Source: Sulfolobales archaeon
GTDB lineage: Archaea; Thermoproteota; Thermoprotei_A; Sulfolobales; AG1
Length of the DNA: 64,000 nucleotides
Reading direction: 5' to 3'
Assembly (NCBI GenBank): GCA_038881635.1
Contig: JAVZPJ010000001.1
Coordinates: forward strand, 1 to 64,000
The notes under the pieces were generated by a model. That model saw nothing but the letters and a program-made list of their open reading frames with translations. It was not told where the DNA came from and searched no databases. The position numbers and the translations under genes are program-made. Below are positions 36,430 to 46,653 of the stretch, piece by piece; within the stretch, counting starts at the first letter, position 1, and every line of letters starts with the position of its first letter.

Positions 36430-37000
36430 GTTTGACCACCATTGATAGAACGCCTTTTCTTATATCTCTTGAAATTATGATAGCATCAAGTGATTTCACA
36501 ACCCCCTCTACAACTGATTCAGCTAGCTCTAGAACCTTCCCTTCGTGAGAAGGTGTTGATACAATGATCTTGTAGGTGTTCTTTTCACTAGAGTTCGGAA
36601 TCACATCTACTTTAAAATCGGGAAGCCATACTCTAAGGATTCTCGATAGAACCTCCAGAGTTTCTCCTCTCTTCACCTTAGCTAGCAGAGCTAGCCATGA
36701 AGCGGTTTTTCTAAGCTCTTCTTTAAGAATCTCTAAATCTTCTTCACTTAGTTTATCTATAAACTTATACACAAAAGATTGGGGGAGTGCAACTCCTCCT
36801 ACTCTCCTAAGATCTTCTATAAGATCTAGGTCGTATATCACGTTCAGAAGATGAGGATTTGTTCTAGAAACCTCTATAAAAGAGCTTAAGATCTTTTCAA
36901 TAAGCTCTCTAAAAGGAATTCCAAGTCTGCCTGAGAGTTCTACCACTTCTCTAATTATGTTTTCAGATATGGGAACTAATCTTCTAGTAGGAGAGGACAA
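36422..37000 (-). CDS. Ribbon-helix-helix-like protein, paralog of its neighbour
   Basis: 192 residues. The N-terminus (RRLVPISENIIREVVELSGR, then FRELIEKILSSFI) has the same strand-helix-helix pattern as the next gene, and the C-terminal domain (KIIVSTPSHEGKVLELAES, AIIISRDIRKGVLSMVVK) parallels its C-terminus. First gene of the run ending with the nuclease-like protein, divergent from hutU. It could regulate hutU, but no operator was identified. Confidence 0.6.
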   Translation of the reverse strand: MSSPTRRLVPISENIIREVVELSGRLGIPFRELIEKILSSFIEVSRTNPHLLNVIYDLDLIEDLRRVGGVALPQSFVYKFIDKLSEEDLEILKEELRKTASWLALLAKVKRGETLEVLSRILRVWLPDFKVDVIPNSSEKNTYKIIVSTPSHEGKVLELAESVVEGVVKSLDAIIISRDIRKGVLSMVVKLG

Positions 37001-37107
37001 GCATATCCCAGACTATTTACCATAAGAATTATATATAAATCAAGAGTTTCCAATCAAGGATCAGCTAATTTAAGTATTGATAAGCTAATAATACCCTGGG
37101 GAGTTTC

Positions 37108-38811
37108 TTGAGCTCTTATAGACCTATTCAAAAACTCATAGAGAAAGGATTCTATGATCCTTCTACTAGGACTGTGAAAGCTATCATTGGAAAAGAGATG
37201 TACACAGAATCTCGAGACTGGCAGATTGAAGGAGCTCTAAGAATGCTTTTCCACGTTCTAGATCCCGACGTAGCTAAGGATCCTAAGAATCTTATAGTCT
37301 ATGGTGGGACTGGTAGAGCTTGTAGAAGTTGGGAAGCTTTCGAAGCAATAGTAGACACCCTACTTACCATGGGTAGTGATGATACACTTGTTATTCAGAG
37401 TGGAAAGCCTGTTGCAGTATTTAGAACACATAGAATGGCGCCTAGAATTGTGATGGCTAATGCTCTGATAGTTCCTAAATGGGCTGATTGGGATTACTTC
37501 AGAGAACTTGAATCAAGAGGACTCACAATGTTCGCCCAGATGACCGCAGGATGCTGGGCTTACATAGGTACTCAGGGAATTCTTCAGGGTACTTATGAGA
37601 CTTTTGCATTTGCAGCAGAGAAACATTTTGGCGGAAGTCTCGAGGGGAGGCTGGTTCTAACAGCAGGTCTCGGTGAGATGGGCGGTGCTCAGCCTCTTGC
37701 GGTTAAGATGAACGGCGGTGTGGCCATAGTTGTTGAGGTTGATAAGAGAATGATTGAGAGGAGGATTAGATTTGGATATCTAGATACATGGACTGACAGT
37801 CTTGATAAAGCCTTAGATCTCGCGAGAAGATACATGGAGAGAGGAGAAGGCTACTCCATAGGACTTCTAGGTAATGCATCTGATATCTACTGGAAACTCT
37901 ACAAAGAAGGTTTTAAACCTGATGTGGTGACAGATCAGACTCCTGCACATGATCCTTTGAGCTACATACCTTCAGGCTTTGACGTTGAAGAGGCTGCAAG
38001 ACTGAGAGAAAGAGATCCGGAAAAGTATAAAAGATTAAGTCTTGAAAGCATGAGAAGACAGGTTGAAGCTATGGTAGGCTTCCAGAAGAGAGGTTCTATA
38101 GTGTTCGAGTATGGTAATAATATAAGAAAGATGGCTTACGAAGCAGGCTTCAAAGAGGCGTTTTCTTTCCCAGGATTCGTTCAAGCTTATATAAGACCTA
38201 TGTTTGAGGAGGGTAGAGGTCCGTTTAGATGGGCTTCTCTAACAGGAGATCCCAAGGATATAGAGGTTCTAGATGATGAGGTTTCATCAATGTTCAGAGA
38301 AAATAGAAGACTTGTAAGATGGATCGAGAATGCCAGAAGATTTGTAAAATTCCAAGGACTTCCTTCAAGAGTTGTGTGGCTAGGCTACGGTGAGAGATCT
38401 AGATTCGGTCTCAGAATCAATGAACTCGTAAGAAGAGGTGTTATAGGACCTATATGGATTGGCAGAGACCATCTTGATGCAGGTTCAGTAGCATCACCAT
38501 ATAGAGAAACCGAAGGTATGAAAGACGGTTCCGATGCAATAGCGGACTGGCCCATCTTAAATGCTCTTCTGAACGCAGCAGCAGGCGCTACATGGGTTTG
38601 TGTTCATCATGGCGGTGGTGTTGGTATAGGTTATAGTATTCACGCAGGGTTTGGACTTGTTCTTGACGGAGAGAGAGAAAGTGATCTGAGAGCTGAGAGA
38701 ATGCTTACAACAGATCCAGGGCTTGGTGTAGTGAGGCATGCTGATGCAGGTTATGAAACTTCTATAAGGATTATTAAGGAGAAAGGAATCAGAGCTCCCA
38801 TGATCAAATAG
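37108..38811 (+). CDS. hutU: Urocanate hydratase
   Basis: 567 residues, close to the usual 550-560. Converts urocanate to imidazolone propionate using tightly bound NAD. Conserved blocks include [67 protein letters not shown] and [22 protein letters not shown] 37108 is used, 8 bases after GGGGAG. The next gene (hutI) is 59 bases downstream on the same strand. Confidence 0.96.
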   Translation: MSSYRPIQKLIEKGFYDPSTRTVKAIIGKEMYTESRDWQIEGALRMLFHVLDPDVAKDPKNLIVYGGTGRACRSWEAFEAIVDTLLTMGSDDTLVIQSGKPVAVFRTHRMAPRIVMANALIVPKWADWDYFRELESRGLTMFAQMTAGCWAYIGTQGILQGTYETFAFAAEKHFGGSLEGRLVLTAGLGEMGGAQPLAVKMNGGVAIVVEVDKRMIERRIRFGYLDTWTDSLDKALDLARRYMERGEGYSIGLLGNASDIYWKLYKEGFKPDVVTDQTPAHDPLSYIPSGFDVEEAARLRERDPEKYKRLSLESMRRQVEAMVGFQKRGSIVFEYGNNIRKMAYEAGFKEAFSFPGFVQAYIRPMFEEGRGPFRWASLTGDPKDIEVLDDEVSSMFRENRRLVRWIENARRFVKFQGLPSRVVWLGYGERSRFGLRINELVRRGVIGPIWIGRDHLDAGSVASPYRETEGMKDGSDAIADWPILNALLNAAAGATWVCVHHGGGVGIGYSIHAGFGLVLDGERESDLRAERMLTTDPGLGVVRHADAGYETSIRIIKEKGIRAPMIK

Positions 38812-38870
38812 AGAAATAATATCAGAGATAGAACCCGAGCTAGGATTCTATGTAGATCGGTGCTTTTATA

Positions 38871-40103
38871 TTGCATGAAAAAGTAGACATAATGATAGTT
38901 AACGCTTCAGAAATCCTAACTCTTCCAAACATAGTTAGAGGACGTGCTAGAGAAAAAGATCTAGGATTGATATATGATGGAGTTATTGCCATCAAGAATG
39001 GTATGATTGAATTCGTAGGAGAGAGTAAAGATCTTTCGAGGTATACTCCTAAGAGAGTTATAGATGCAGAAGGAGGTATAGTGACTCCTGGACTTATAGA
39101 TTCTCACACGCATCTCGTGTATTATGGTTCTAGAGAAGATGAATTCGAGGAGATGCTTCTGGGAGGATCTTATGAGGAGATATTGAGTAGAGGTGGTGGG
39201 ATTGCGAGAACTATGAGAGAAACCTCAAAAGCTTCTATAAGAGATCTTGTTAACCATAGTATTAGAAGAATCAAATCTATTATAAGATCTGGTGTGACAA
39301 CGATCGAGATAAAAAGTGGATACGGCTTAGATCTCGAGTCAGAGATTAGAATTCTAGACTCTATAGAAATCCTGAGATCTATTGGAATAGTTGATGTGAT
39401 ACCAACACTGCTGGCTCACATACAGCCTCCCGGAATGAGAAGAGAGGAGTTCATAAGGATCTTTGTAGAACATCTTCTTAGAGAAGCTAAAATCAGGAGC
39501 TTTCCCTTTGTAGATGTGTTCTGCGATAGAGGAGGTTTTAATCCTGATGAGAGTAGATTCATTCTATCCAGAGCCAGAGATGCAGGATTTGGAATAAGAA
39601 TTCACGCAGATGAGCTTTCATATATTGGATGTAGCGATCTAGGGGTCGATCTAAATGCTTCCTCTATAGATCATCTTAATCACACTCCACAGATTATTCT
39701 GAGAGAAATTGCCAGAAGAGATATTACAGCAACTCTCACACCTACAACAGCCTTGTATATTGCCAGGAAAAAACCTGATGTAGATACTCTGCTCAGAGAG
39801 AATGCTATAATCTCTATAGCAACAGATCATTCTCCTGCGCTTATGAACTCAGATATTATCCAAACTCTCAGCTTAGGAGCTTTATACTTGGGGATTCCAC
39901 CAGCGAATCTCATAGCTAGTGTTACGGTGAATGCAGCATATAGTCTAGGTCTTAGGTTTAAGGGCTCTATAAAACCTGGTTTCATAGCAGACCTAGTCAT
40001 ATGGAGTATTAGAAGCTATAGATATATAGGCTATAGCATGAGCAGAGATAGTGTCAAGACTGTTATTAGAAGAGGAGATATAGTATACTCCTCTGAAGAC
40101 TAG
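38871..40103 (+). CDS. hutI: Imidazolonepropionase
   Basis: 410-residue amidohydrolase that opens imidazolone propionate to N-formimidoyl-glutamate. Metal ligands His79 and His81 lie in LIDSHTHLVYYGSREDEFEEM; EIKSGYGLDLESEIRIL, HADELSYIG and ATDHSPALM are further family motifs. Start TTG 38871 is the best available; ATG 38892 would shorten it by 7 residues. It is adjacent to hutU and to a formimidoylglutamase-type gene. Confidence 0.94.
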   Translation: MHEKVDIMIVNASEILTLPNIVRGRAREKDLGLIYDGVIAIKNGMIEFVGESKDLSRYTPKRVIDAEGGIVTPGLIDSHTHLVYYGSREDEFEEMLLGGSYEEILSRGGGIARTMRETSKASIRDLVNHSIRRIKSIIRSGVTTIEIKSGYGLDLESEIRILDSIEILRSIGIVDVIPTLLAHIQPPGMRREEFIRIFVEHLLREAKIRSFPFVDVFCDRGGFNPDESRFILSRARDAGFGIRIHADELSYIGCSDLGVDLNASSIDHLNHTPQIILREIARRDITATLTPTTALYIARKKPDVDTLLRENAIISIATDHSPALMNSDIIQTLSLGALYLGIPPANLIASVTVNAAYSLGLRFKGSIKPGFIADLVIWSIRSYRYIGYSMSRDSVKTVIRRGDIVYSSED

Positions 40104-40144
40104 AAACTAGTAGCTTGTTAAGAATCATAATCAGAAGCTCTATA

Positions 40145-41083
40145 CTAGGAGGTTATGAGAGATGTTAATATTCTATACACTACATAGGCTATGTTTCTAG
40201 AACATATCTCATTAACATCTTTATCGGGAACTACTTCTACTACATCAAATCCAAGGATTCTTATATTATATTCAGCAAGCCTCTTTATAATCTTCTCTAG
40301 AATTTCTACAAGTTCTCTCAGGTAAAGCCCGTCGGGAGATACAGCGTTAACTCCCGGACATTGGGAGGGGTCTATAGAATCTGCATCTATACTTATATAG
40401 ATCCCGCTCCCCTTCATTGTTTTCAAGATCTCTTCTATAATCTCGTCAGATCTTCTTTTAACATCCTCGATACCTATTATGGAGACACCCTTCTCTCTAG
40501 CGTAGTCAATCATATAATAGGGGTTGGAGTGGTCTTTATATCCTACTACAAATACCTTGAATCTTTCTCCGAATTCTTCTAGTAGATCTCTGAGGTAAGT
40601 TCCAGAAGATCTTCCCTCAGAAAGTTTTCTAAGATCCAGGTGTGAGTCGAAAACAATTAAACCTGCTCTCGAATATTTCTCTAGAAGAATCTTCATGCTA
40701 ACTCTGGTGAGAGAGTGATCTCCTCCCAATATTATGAAGTTCCTACAATTCTCAGAGACTCTCTTTACCACTCTCGCAAGTCTTTCTTCGCTTATCTTCT
40801 GATCTCCAGGAGCGATCTTTACATCTCCTAGGTCGCATAAGCAGAGGTTCTTATGAGGATTAAAGTTCAACCCGTATAGATGTCTTCGAATATAGAGCGG
40901 AGCATATCTAGCTCCGGGTGTGCCAGCTGTATTCCAATCCCATGGGTATCCTACTATACAGATACACTCACTATTACACCTCCTAGGATCTCTTATTACG
41001 AGATCTCTCACTCTATAGTCTTTAGGATCTCTTACTAGAATAGAGCCTGGTTCTACCAGAACCTCTGTTAAATCTTCGATCAT
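40145..41083 (-). CDS. hutG: Arginase-family hydrolase, probable formimidoylglutamase (HutG)
   Basis: 312 residues of the ureohydrolase family with the binuclear metal motifs GGDHS, DSHLD (Ser instead of the common Ala) and SIDADSIDPSQCPG. Members are arginase, agmatinase, proclavaminate amidinohydrolase and HutG. Being wedged between hutI and hutH strongly suggests the last histidine-degradation step (formimidoyl-glutamate to glutamate plus formamide), but agmatinase is a real alternative since an arginine/AdoMet decarboxylase-family gene occurs in this window. It is on the opposite strand to the other hut genes. Confidence 0.8.
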   Translation of the reverse strand: MIEDLTEVLVEPGSILVRDPKDYRVRDLVIRDPRRCNSECICIVGYPWDWNTAGTPGARYAPLYIRRHLYGLNFNPHKNLCLCDLGDVKIAPGDQKISEERLARVVKRVSENCRNFIILGGDHSLTRVSMKILLEKYSRAGLIVFDSHLDLRKLSEGRSSGTYLRDLLEEFGERFKVFVVGYKDHSNPYYMIDYAREKGVSIIGIEDVKRRSDEIIEEILKTMKGSGIYISIDADSIDPSQCPGVNAVSPDGLYLRELVEILEKIIKRLAEYNIRILGFDVVEVVPDKDVNEICSRNIAYVVYRILTSLITS

Positions 41084-41235
41084 ATGTCTTATGACACCCA
41101 GATCTATAATGCTAACTCCAGGGATATTATGCTAGTATTCAGCGTATTCAAACCTTCTCACACCATAAGAGACAGACCTACAGTTGTAAACCTCTTTTAA
41201 TTCTTGCTATTCTTTTTAGATATGGAGTGATTTTA

Positions 41236-42741
41236 TTGCGTGAACCGATTCTAATAGATGTAAGTAGAGATCTAACATGTAGAGATATTTATGAGATCTC
41301 TACTTCTAGAGATCTTTACAAGATTTTTCTGCCCGAGGAAAAAGAGAGAGAGTTGAAAACTATTAGAGAGAATTTCAATAGATACATAAATTCAGGAGGT
41401 TCTTGCTATGGTATTACATCAGGATTAGGTGGGCAAGTGGTTCATAGGATCTCTGATGCTCAGGACCCTATAAAGTTGATCAGGCAGCATGCTGTTGGAG
41501 TCGGAGATCTTCTTCCAAGAGAATTCGTTAGAGGAGCTATGATCATATTAGCCAGACAGCTAAGCTTAGGATACTCAGCTGTGAGTCCCGAGGTGATTTC
41601 TCTTATAGTAGAAATGCTCAACAAAGGAATAACACCTCTCATTCCCAAATACGGATCTCTAGGTGCTAGTGGTGATCTGGCTCCGATGTCTTATATAGCT
41701 CTAGCTATATATGGTGAAGGTTTGGTTGAAGATAGTAGAGGTAGAAAAGGTTTCTCAAGAGATCTCTTCAGAGAGGAAGGATTAGAACCTTTAAAACCTG
41801 ATACTAGAGATGTTCTGAGTATTATGAATAACACTGCTATGAGCAGCTCTATAGCAGCTCACACCATAGCCACAGCCGAGATTCTCCTCATGTCTCTCAT
41901 CATAGCTTCGTCTATATCTGTAGAGGCTATGGCAACACCTAAGGAGCATTTTTCTGATAAGCTGGTTAATGCTAAGAAGCATAGAGGTTCTAGTATTATA
42001 TCTAGGATAATTAGAGAGATCCTTATAGATTCATCTGCTGAATCCTCTGAAGTGCTTCAAGATAGGTATAGCTTTAGAACGATACCGCAAGTTCTTGGAG
42101 GATTCTATGATGCTCTAGAATTCTCTAGAACACTCGTTGAGAGAGAGATCAATTCTTCATCTGATAACCCTCTATTTATAGACGGTAGATGTGTAAGTGG
42201 AGGCAACTTCTATGGGAGTTATATAACGATATCTATGGAAACGCTTGTGCAATCTGTCATACAGCCTTTAATACAATCTGATAGAAGGATCTTCAGCATT
42301 CTAGATCCTTCTCTGAACAGAGGGTTACCACCATTCTTAACGACAAGAAGTGATGTAGGTCTTATGATATCTCAGTACACGACAGCTGCTTTGCTGAACA
42401 GAATCTCCACACTAGCATACCCCTCATCAGCATTTAGTGCTCCTACATCAGCATCTCAGGAGGATCATGTTAGCAATTCATATAACTCGGCTCTTAAAGC
42501 TTACGAGATAATAGATCTAGGGTTCTACATAGCTTCTATAGAATATCTTGTCTCAAGCTATGCTCTAACATATAGAAAGTGGTATGATAAAACCAGTTCT
42601 AAGGTAAGATACTACGTAGAACAGATCAAGGATCTTTTCGATGTATTATATGAAAAACCTCTGGATCAAGCGATAAAAGTAGCAAGAGATAGACTGTTTA
42701 AAATAGCCTATAAAGAAGCCAGAGCTAATAATATAATCTAG
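41236..42741 (+). CDS. hutH: Histidine ammonia-lyase
   Basis: About 501 residues from TTG 41236, chosen because GGAGTGA (41224-41230) sits 5 bases before it; GTG 41227 is the alternative. The MIO-forming Ala-Ser-Gly is in GSLGASGDLAPMSYIALAIYGEG, and YGITSGLGG, SSDNPLFIDG, GNFYGSYI and SASQEDHVS are present. It deaminates histidine to urocanate, the first step of the pathway. The 3' end overlaps the convergent acylphosphatase gene by 4 bases. Confidence 0.95.
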   Translation: MREPILIDVSRDLTCRDIYEISTSRDLYKIFLPEEKERELKTIRENFNRYINSGGSCYGITSGLGGQVVHRISDAQDPIKLIRQHAVGVGDLLPREFVRGAMIILARQLSLGYSAVSPEVISLIVEMLNKGITPLIPKYGSLGASGDLAPMSYIALAIYGEGLVEDSRGRKGFSRDLFREEGLEPLKPDTRDVLSIMNNTAMSSSIAAHTIATAEILLMSLIIASSISVEAMATPKEHFSDKLVNAKKHRGSSIISRIIREILIDSSAESSEVLQDRYSFRTIPQVLGGFYDALEFSRTLVEREINSSSDNPLFIDGRCVSGGNFYGSYITISMETLVQSVIQPLIQSDRRIFSILDPSLNRGLPPFLTTRSDVGLMISQYTTAALLNRISTLAYPSSAFSAPTSASQEDHVSNSYNSALKAYEIIDLGFYIASIEYLVSSYALTYRKWYDKTSSKVRYYVEQIKDLFDVLYEKPLDQAIKVARDRLFKIAYKEARANNII

Positions 42742-43034
42742 AAGGCTATGGAAAATTCTTTAAACTCACCTCTATACTCCTCCCACGATACTGATATATC
42801 CTCGACAACAGCTTCAGGAGGACCTTCTCTCGCAAGTTCTATAACCTTTTCAAGATCTGTTTTAGGACCTTCGGCAACTATAAGCACAGAGCCTTCGGGC
42901 TCGTTCTTCACAAACCCTGTAACTCTTAATCTTCTCACATTCCTATAGATCCAATATCTAAATCCTACTCTCTGAACTATTCCTCTAACTCTAATAATAA
43001 CTCTCTTCAGATCCTCTTGAGAACTGGAACTCAT
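42738..43034 (-). CDS. acyP: Acylphosphatase
   Basis: 98 residues. GIVQRVGFRYWIYR (Arg26) and GFVKNEPEGSV (Asn44) carry the catalytic Arg and Asn. It hydrolyses carboxyl-phosphate bonds such as acetyl phosphate or carbamoyl phosphate. A single-domain enzyme, opposite to hutH. Confidence 0.92.
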   Translation of the reverse strand: MSSSSQEDLKRVIIRVRGIVQRVGFRYWIYRNVRRLRVTGFVKNEPEGSVLIVAEGPKTDLEKVIELAREGPPEAVVEDISVSWEEYRGEFKEFSIAF

Positions 43035-43114
43035 ATATTAAGTTCACCAAAAGTTACATGGTTATCTAAATTAAAAATTTTCCATTCCCTAATAATATAT
43101 CTTCGGGTGAAAAG

Positions 43115-43477
43115 ATTAAAAACGAAGAGTTTAAACAAGTTATAGTTGTAAGAGTGGATCTCATGATGAGCGTTGGCAAGCTGGCAGCCCAGGTAGCTCA
43201 TGCTTCAGTAGATGCTGTTTTAAAAAGCTTCGAGAAGAGGAGAGAATGGTTGGATAGGTGGATCGAGAGTGGTATGAAGAAAGTTGTTGTAAAGGTTAGT
43301 AGCGAGAGTGAGTTAACTGAGATCTATAGAAAATGCGAAGCTCTAGAGATCCCCTGTTCAATCATAAGAGATGCAGGCAGAACAGAGATAGAGCCGGGAA
43401 CCCTAACAGCTGTCGGTGTAGGTCCCGCCCCTTCTAGAATTGTTGATAAGGTGACGGGAGGATTACCTCTTCTATAG
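43115..43477 (+). CDS. pth2: Peptidyl-tRNA hydrolase (Pth2) with apparent AUU start
   Basis: Releases peptides from peptidyl-tRNA. The core VDLMMSVGKLAAQVAHASVDAV and VGVGPAPSRIVDKVTGGLPL is the Pth2 family. The first ATG/GTG/TTG in frame is GTG 43154, which would remove the conserved first strand (KQVIVVRVDL). The frame is open back to a TAA at 43067, and the only start giving the right length is ATT 43115, 4 bases after the Shine-Dalgarno GGGTGA (43105-43110). This gives 120 residues, the normal family length. Confidence 0.82.
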   Translation: MKNEEFKQVIVVRVDLMMSVGKLAAQVAHASVDAVLKSFEKRREWLDRWIESGMKKVVVKVSSESELTEIYRKCEALEIPCSIIRDAGRTEIEPGTLTAVGVGPAPSRIVDKVTGGLPLL

Positions 43478-43505
43478 ATCTATAGATCTCTGAATACACC
43501 TCTTT

Positions 43506-44774
43506 GTGAGAGAGATGGTTAACAGATCTGTTAGATGTGTGGAATCTAGTCTGAAAGAAGATCTTTTTCTTAAAATCGAATGCTATGAAACAGGGTTCAG
43601 AGGCTTAGAAGCGATAGGTAGACTCAATTCTTCAAATTTCAAAGTCTTTGAAGTATCTAGAATACATGGAACTGCCGGTGAAGTATATCTACCATCAGAA
43701 GATTTCTACAGATATCCTATGTATCCTCCATCTTCTTCCTATTCTTCTCTTCATATATATATTTTGAAGAAGAAGGATCTCGATACATTCCAAGCTTTAA
43801 GAAGAGTTAAGAGAATCACAAAAGCTGAGAGAGTATTCTATCTAGGTCTTAAGGATAAGTCTGCTGAGACATTTCAATTCATAGCTCTCGACAAAGTAGG
43901 AAAATTCATGCCATACTACTATTCAAAAGATCTCGAATTATACTTTATAGGTTTAGATTCGAGAAGAAGATTTAAGAGAGATATCCTCGCTGGAAACTGT
44001 TTTCTAGTAGATCTCTCTGAGATCATAGAAGAACCTGGGGGAAGAGCTGGAGAGGTCTTAGAAATTCTGAGCACTATCAAAGATATAGGTTTCATACCAA
44101 ACTACTACTCCTATCAGAGGTTTGGATTGAGAAGAATGATAACTCACCTAGTAGGAAGATACATTATCAGAGGAGATCTGGAGAGAGCGATGGAGAAAAT
44201 AATATGCTACCCTCAGGATACCTGTGATACTAGAGAGAAATGTAAAGAGATACTAGAGTCTAGACATAGATGGATGTGGATCGAGAAGATCATTTGCAGA
44301 GATCTTGAGAGAGAACCTATAGAGAGGATCTTCTCAAAGATCCCCAGGAGAATTAATCTACTCTTCGTAGAAGCATATCTCTCTTACTTATTCAATTCAT
44401 ATCTGTCAAAGAGATGGAAGCTACACGGCCTGAGTTTTCATAGATTAGAGAATGAAGTAGAATGTCTAAACCCTCTTAGCGGGATCAAGACTCCTTGTAT
44501 ATCTATAAAACTTGATAAGAAAGGCGCCGACCTTAGAAGTATCAATAAATATATATTCTATGAAGTTTCAGAAGAACTTCAAGAAAAATTAAGATATGAG
44601 GTGATCAGGAAATTAACCGGTTTAAAAAGAATTGTTATAAAAAGATCTCTTGTATGCCCTCTATCCCTTATAGAGGTCGATGGATTGAAGATTAAATTCT
44701 GTCTTGACAGAGGATGCTATGCTACAAATCTACTGAGAGAGTTATTTAAAGAAAACATATCAAAAATACTCTAG
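43506..44774 (+). CDS. truD: tRNA pseudouridine synthase TruD
   Basis: 422 residues of the TruD/Pus7 family. Catalytic Asp117 lies in YLGLKDKSAET, and the later IPNYYSYQRFGLRR and YRDL-like insertions fit the family. It makes pseudouridine-13 in tRNA. Start GTG 43506 lies 28 bases after pth2, likely one transcript. Some C-terminal Cys residues (CYATNLLREL) are unusual but not diagnostic. Confidence 0.9.
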   Translation: MREMVNRSVRCVESSLKEDLFLKIECYETGFRGLEAIGRLNSSNFKVFEVSRIHGTAGEVYLPSEDFYRYPMYPPSSSYSSLHIYILKKKDLDTFQALRRVKRITKAERVFYLGLKDKSAETFQFIALDKVGKFMPYYYSKDLELYFIGLDSRRRFKRDILAGNCFLVDLSEIIEEPGGRAGEVLEILSTIKDIGFIPNYYSYQRFGLRRMITHLVGRYIIRGDLERAMEKIICYPQDTCDTREKCKEILESRHRWMWIEKIICRDLEREPIERIFSKIPRRINLLFVEAYLSYLFNSYLSKRWKLHGLSFHRLENEVECLNPLSGIKTPCISIKLDKKGADLRSINKYIFYEVSEELQEKLRYEVIRKLTGLKRIVIKRSLVCPLSLIEVDGLKIKFCLDRGCYATNLLRELFKENISKIL

Positions 44775-44776
44775 AT

Positions 44777-45295
44777 CTACTCTATTCTTATCTTTACACT
44801 CTCTCCGCTTATTACCTCAACTATCTTCTCTATATTCTCTATTGGAAGAGTTATATACCTGAGATCAGTTCTAGGGATTCTCACTATATGCTGCTGAGAT
44901 CCGTCTGGAACCCATACTATGTTAACACCAAGTATTCTGGCAGGGAATATGAGTTGTGATATGAGAGATTTCACATCTTTCTTATTGCTAGGCGAGATCA
45001 CTCTAACTCTCATATTAAGCTTATCGCTTAAAACCTTTGAAAGCCTCTGGAGAATCCTTTGATCTGCCTTATGCGAGAATTCACCTACTATAACTATATT
45101 ATCTGAAAATCTGTAGGCTTTCACGTATGTGAAGTCTGATAGAATATTTTTAAACTCGGCATCATTCTCAACATCTATCATAGCTCTCATGAGATCTATT
45201 TCAAACTCCTCAACCATCCCGATCTCAACAAGCCTTCTACATCTAGGGCAAAGCACACCGGTTTTAACACATATATAGTCTAGAGGTATTTTCAC
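44777..45295 (-). CDS. Zinc-finger/KH-like RNA-binding protein (NusA-like)
   Basis: 172 residues. The N-terminal ICVKTGVLCPRCRRLVEIG has a CPRC motif, and the central and C-terminal parts (VIVGEFSHKADQRI, FPARILGVNIVWVPDGSQQHIVRIP) look KH-like as in archaeal NusA-related proteins. That family link is from memory. Convergent with truD (2-base gap). Confidence 0.55.
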   Translation of the reverse strand: MKIPLDYICVKTGVLCPRCRRLVEIGMVEEFEIDLMRAMIDVENDAEFKNILSDFTYVKAYRFSDNIVIVGEFSHKADQRILQRLSKVLSDKLNMRVRVISPSNKKDVKSLISQLIFPARILGVNIVWVPDGSQQHIVRIPRTDLRYITLPIENIEKIVEVISGESVKIRIE

Positions 45296-45464
45296 CTATT
45301 GATCCCTCACCGAGTAGAGACTACATCACCATACTACAGTATATCTTGTAAACACTTATATATTATAGAATTCCACTATAGAACATAGAGTAGAATCTCT
45401 CCGGTCGTAAGTTTTATGATATTTCGAGAGATCTTGAAAAGATTCTAACTTGATTCAAATTATT

Positions 45465-46490
45465 TTAACTCTCAGAAAATTTGACAGTATAGTAGACTGT
45501 GAAGAAAGCGTGTAACAGTAATCCTATGTATCCTAGTAATCCTGTGAAGAATCTAGGTCTCTCTACAAGCTTATAGCTTCTTAGCTGGAGAAATACTATC
45601 GCCATTACTATAGATATTAGGTAGAATAAAGCTATAGATATAAATCCTGCCACTGAGAGAATTATCATGATCACATTATAAAGTAAGAATGATAACCACA
45701 TATAAAGATCAGGGGGGTATCTATATTTTATCATTCTGCTACACTCTACTAAACCCTTAACTCTAGCTCTCTGCCATTTAATAACATCTCTAAAGCTATC
45801 CGGGATCGATACATACACAATAGCATTACTGGCATGCTCATACGTTATTTTACTTCTGAAGTTCTTATACAGATAGTAAGAGAATATATAATCTTCACTT
45901 CTCGTGCAAGGCGGGTATACAAAGAATCTATAGACTTCTATATCCTCACACTTATTATTCCCCGGCGCATGCCTATCTCCAACGCCGATGGGAAAGAGCT
46001 GGTGATATGTATGATACCAGAAGAAAATATGAGACCATATACTTGTATTTCTTACTATGCTCTCTCCCGAAACTATAACAACCTGATTTTTTCTAAGACT
46101 CTTTATCTTCTCAAATCTCTCTAGAATCTCTCTCACATAGTTTCTATCGTATATGTTTTCAGAATCTCCCCATATAACTACTCTATAGCCTTCTCTCATT
46201 AGTTTCTCTATGATCTCTCTTCTAGCAGGTCCTGTACCCCCCTTAATACTTTGTTCTATGAAGAACATGCAATCCCTACCTCTACTTATAAGGTTGAAGA
46301 CCTCTCTAGAGCGATCTCTGCTACCTCCGTCAACAACATATATATCAAAGCATTCACAAGGAGGACAACTCTGATCTATTAGACTTTCAAGAGCTCTCCT
46401 AAGACCTTCAGCATTATCCTTGTTAAGTATTACTACAGCGATCTTGCCTAAGCTCTCACGTATCTGCTTATTCTCATAAGAATCTTTCAT
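45465..46490 (-). CDS. Family 2 glycosyltransferase with C-terminal membrane helices
   Basis: 341 residues. The GT-A nucleotide-sugar site is AVVILNKDNAEGLRRALES and DIYVVDGGSRDRS, with a DSEN metal site further on; two or three membrane helices follow (residues about 265-335). Probably adds sugars to lipids or S-layer/pilin proteins on the cytoplasmic side of the membrane. It lies alone between convergent and divergent genes. Confidence 0.82.
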   Translation of the reverse strand: MKDSYENKQIRESLGKIAVVILNKDNAEGLRRALESLIDQSCPPCECFDIYVVDGGSRDRSREVFNLISRGRDCMFFIEQSIKGGTGPARREIIEKLMREGYRVVIWGDSENIYDRNYVREILERFEKIKSLRKNQVVIVSGESIVRNTSIWSHIFFWYHTYHQLFPIGVGDRHAPGNNKCEDIEVYRFFVYPPCTRSEDYIFSYYLYKNFRSKITYEHASNAIVYVSIPDSFRDVIKWQRARVKGLVECSRMIKYRYPPDLYMWLSFLLYNVIMIILSVAGFISIALFYLISIVMAIVFLQLRSYKLVERPRFFTGLLGYIGLLLHAFFTVYYTVKFSES

Positions 46491-46653
46491 ATGATCACAT
46501 CCTAAACATTATTAAATAATACATAGGTATAATATTCGCGGTATCATTAGAACTCCTCTTTAATTCACAATAGATAAACCTCTATAGAATTATCTCACAG
46601 ATCATATCTGACAGAATATAAGGCTTTATCATAGTTATTTATTGGGTGAGAGG

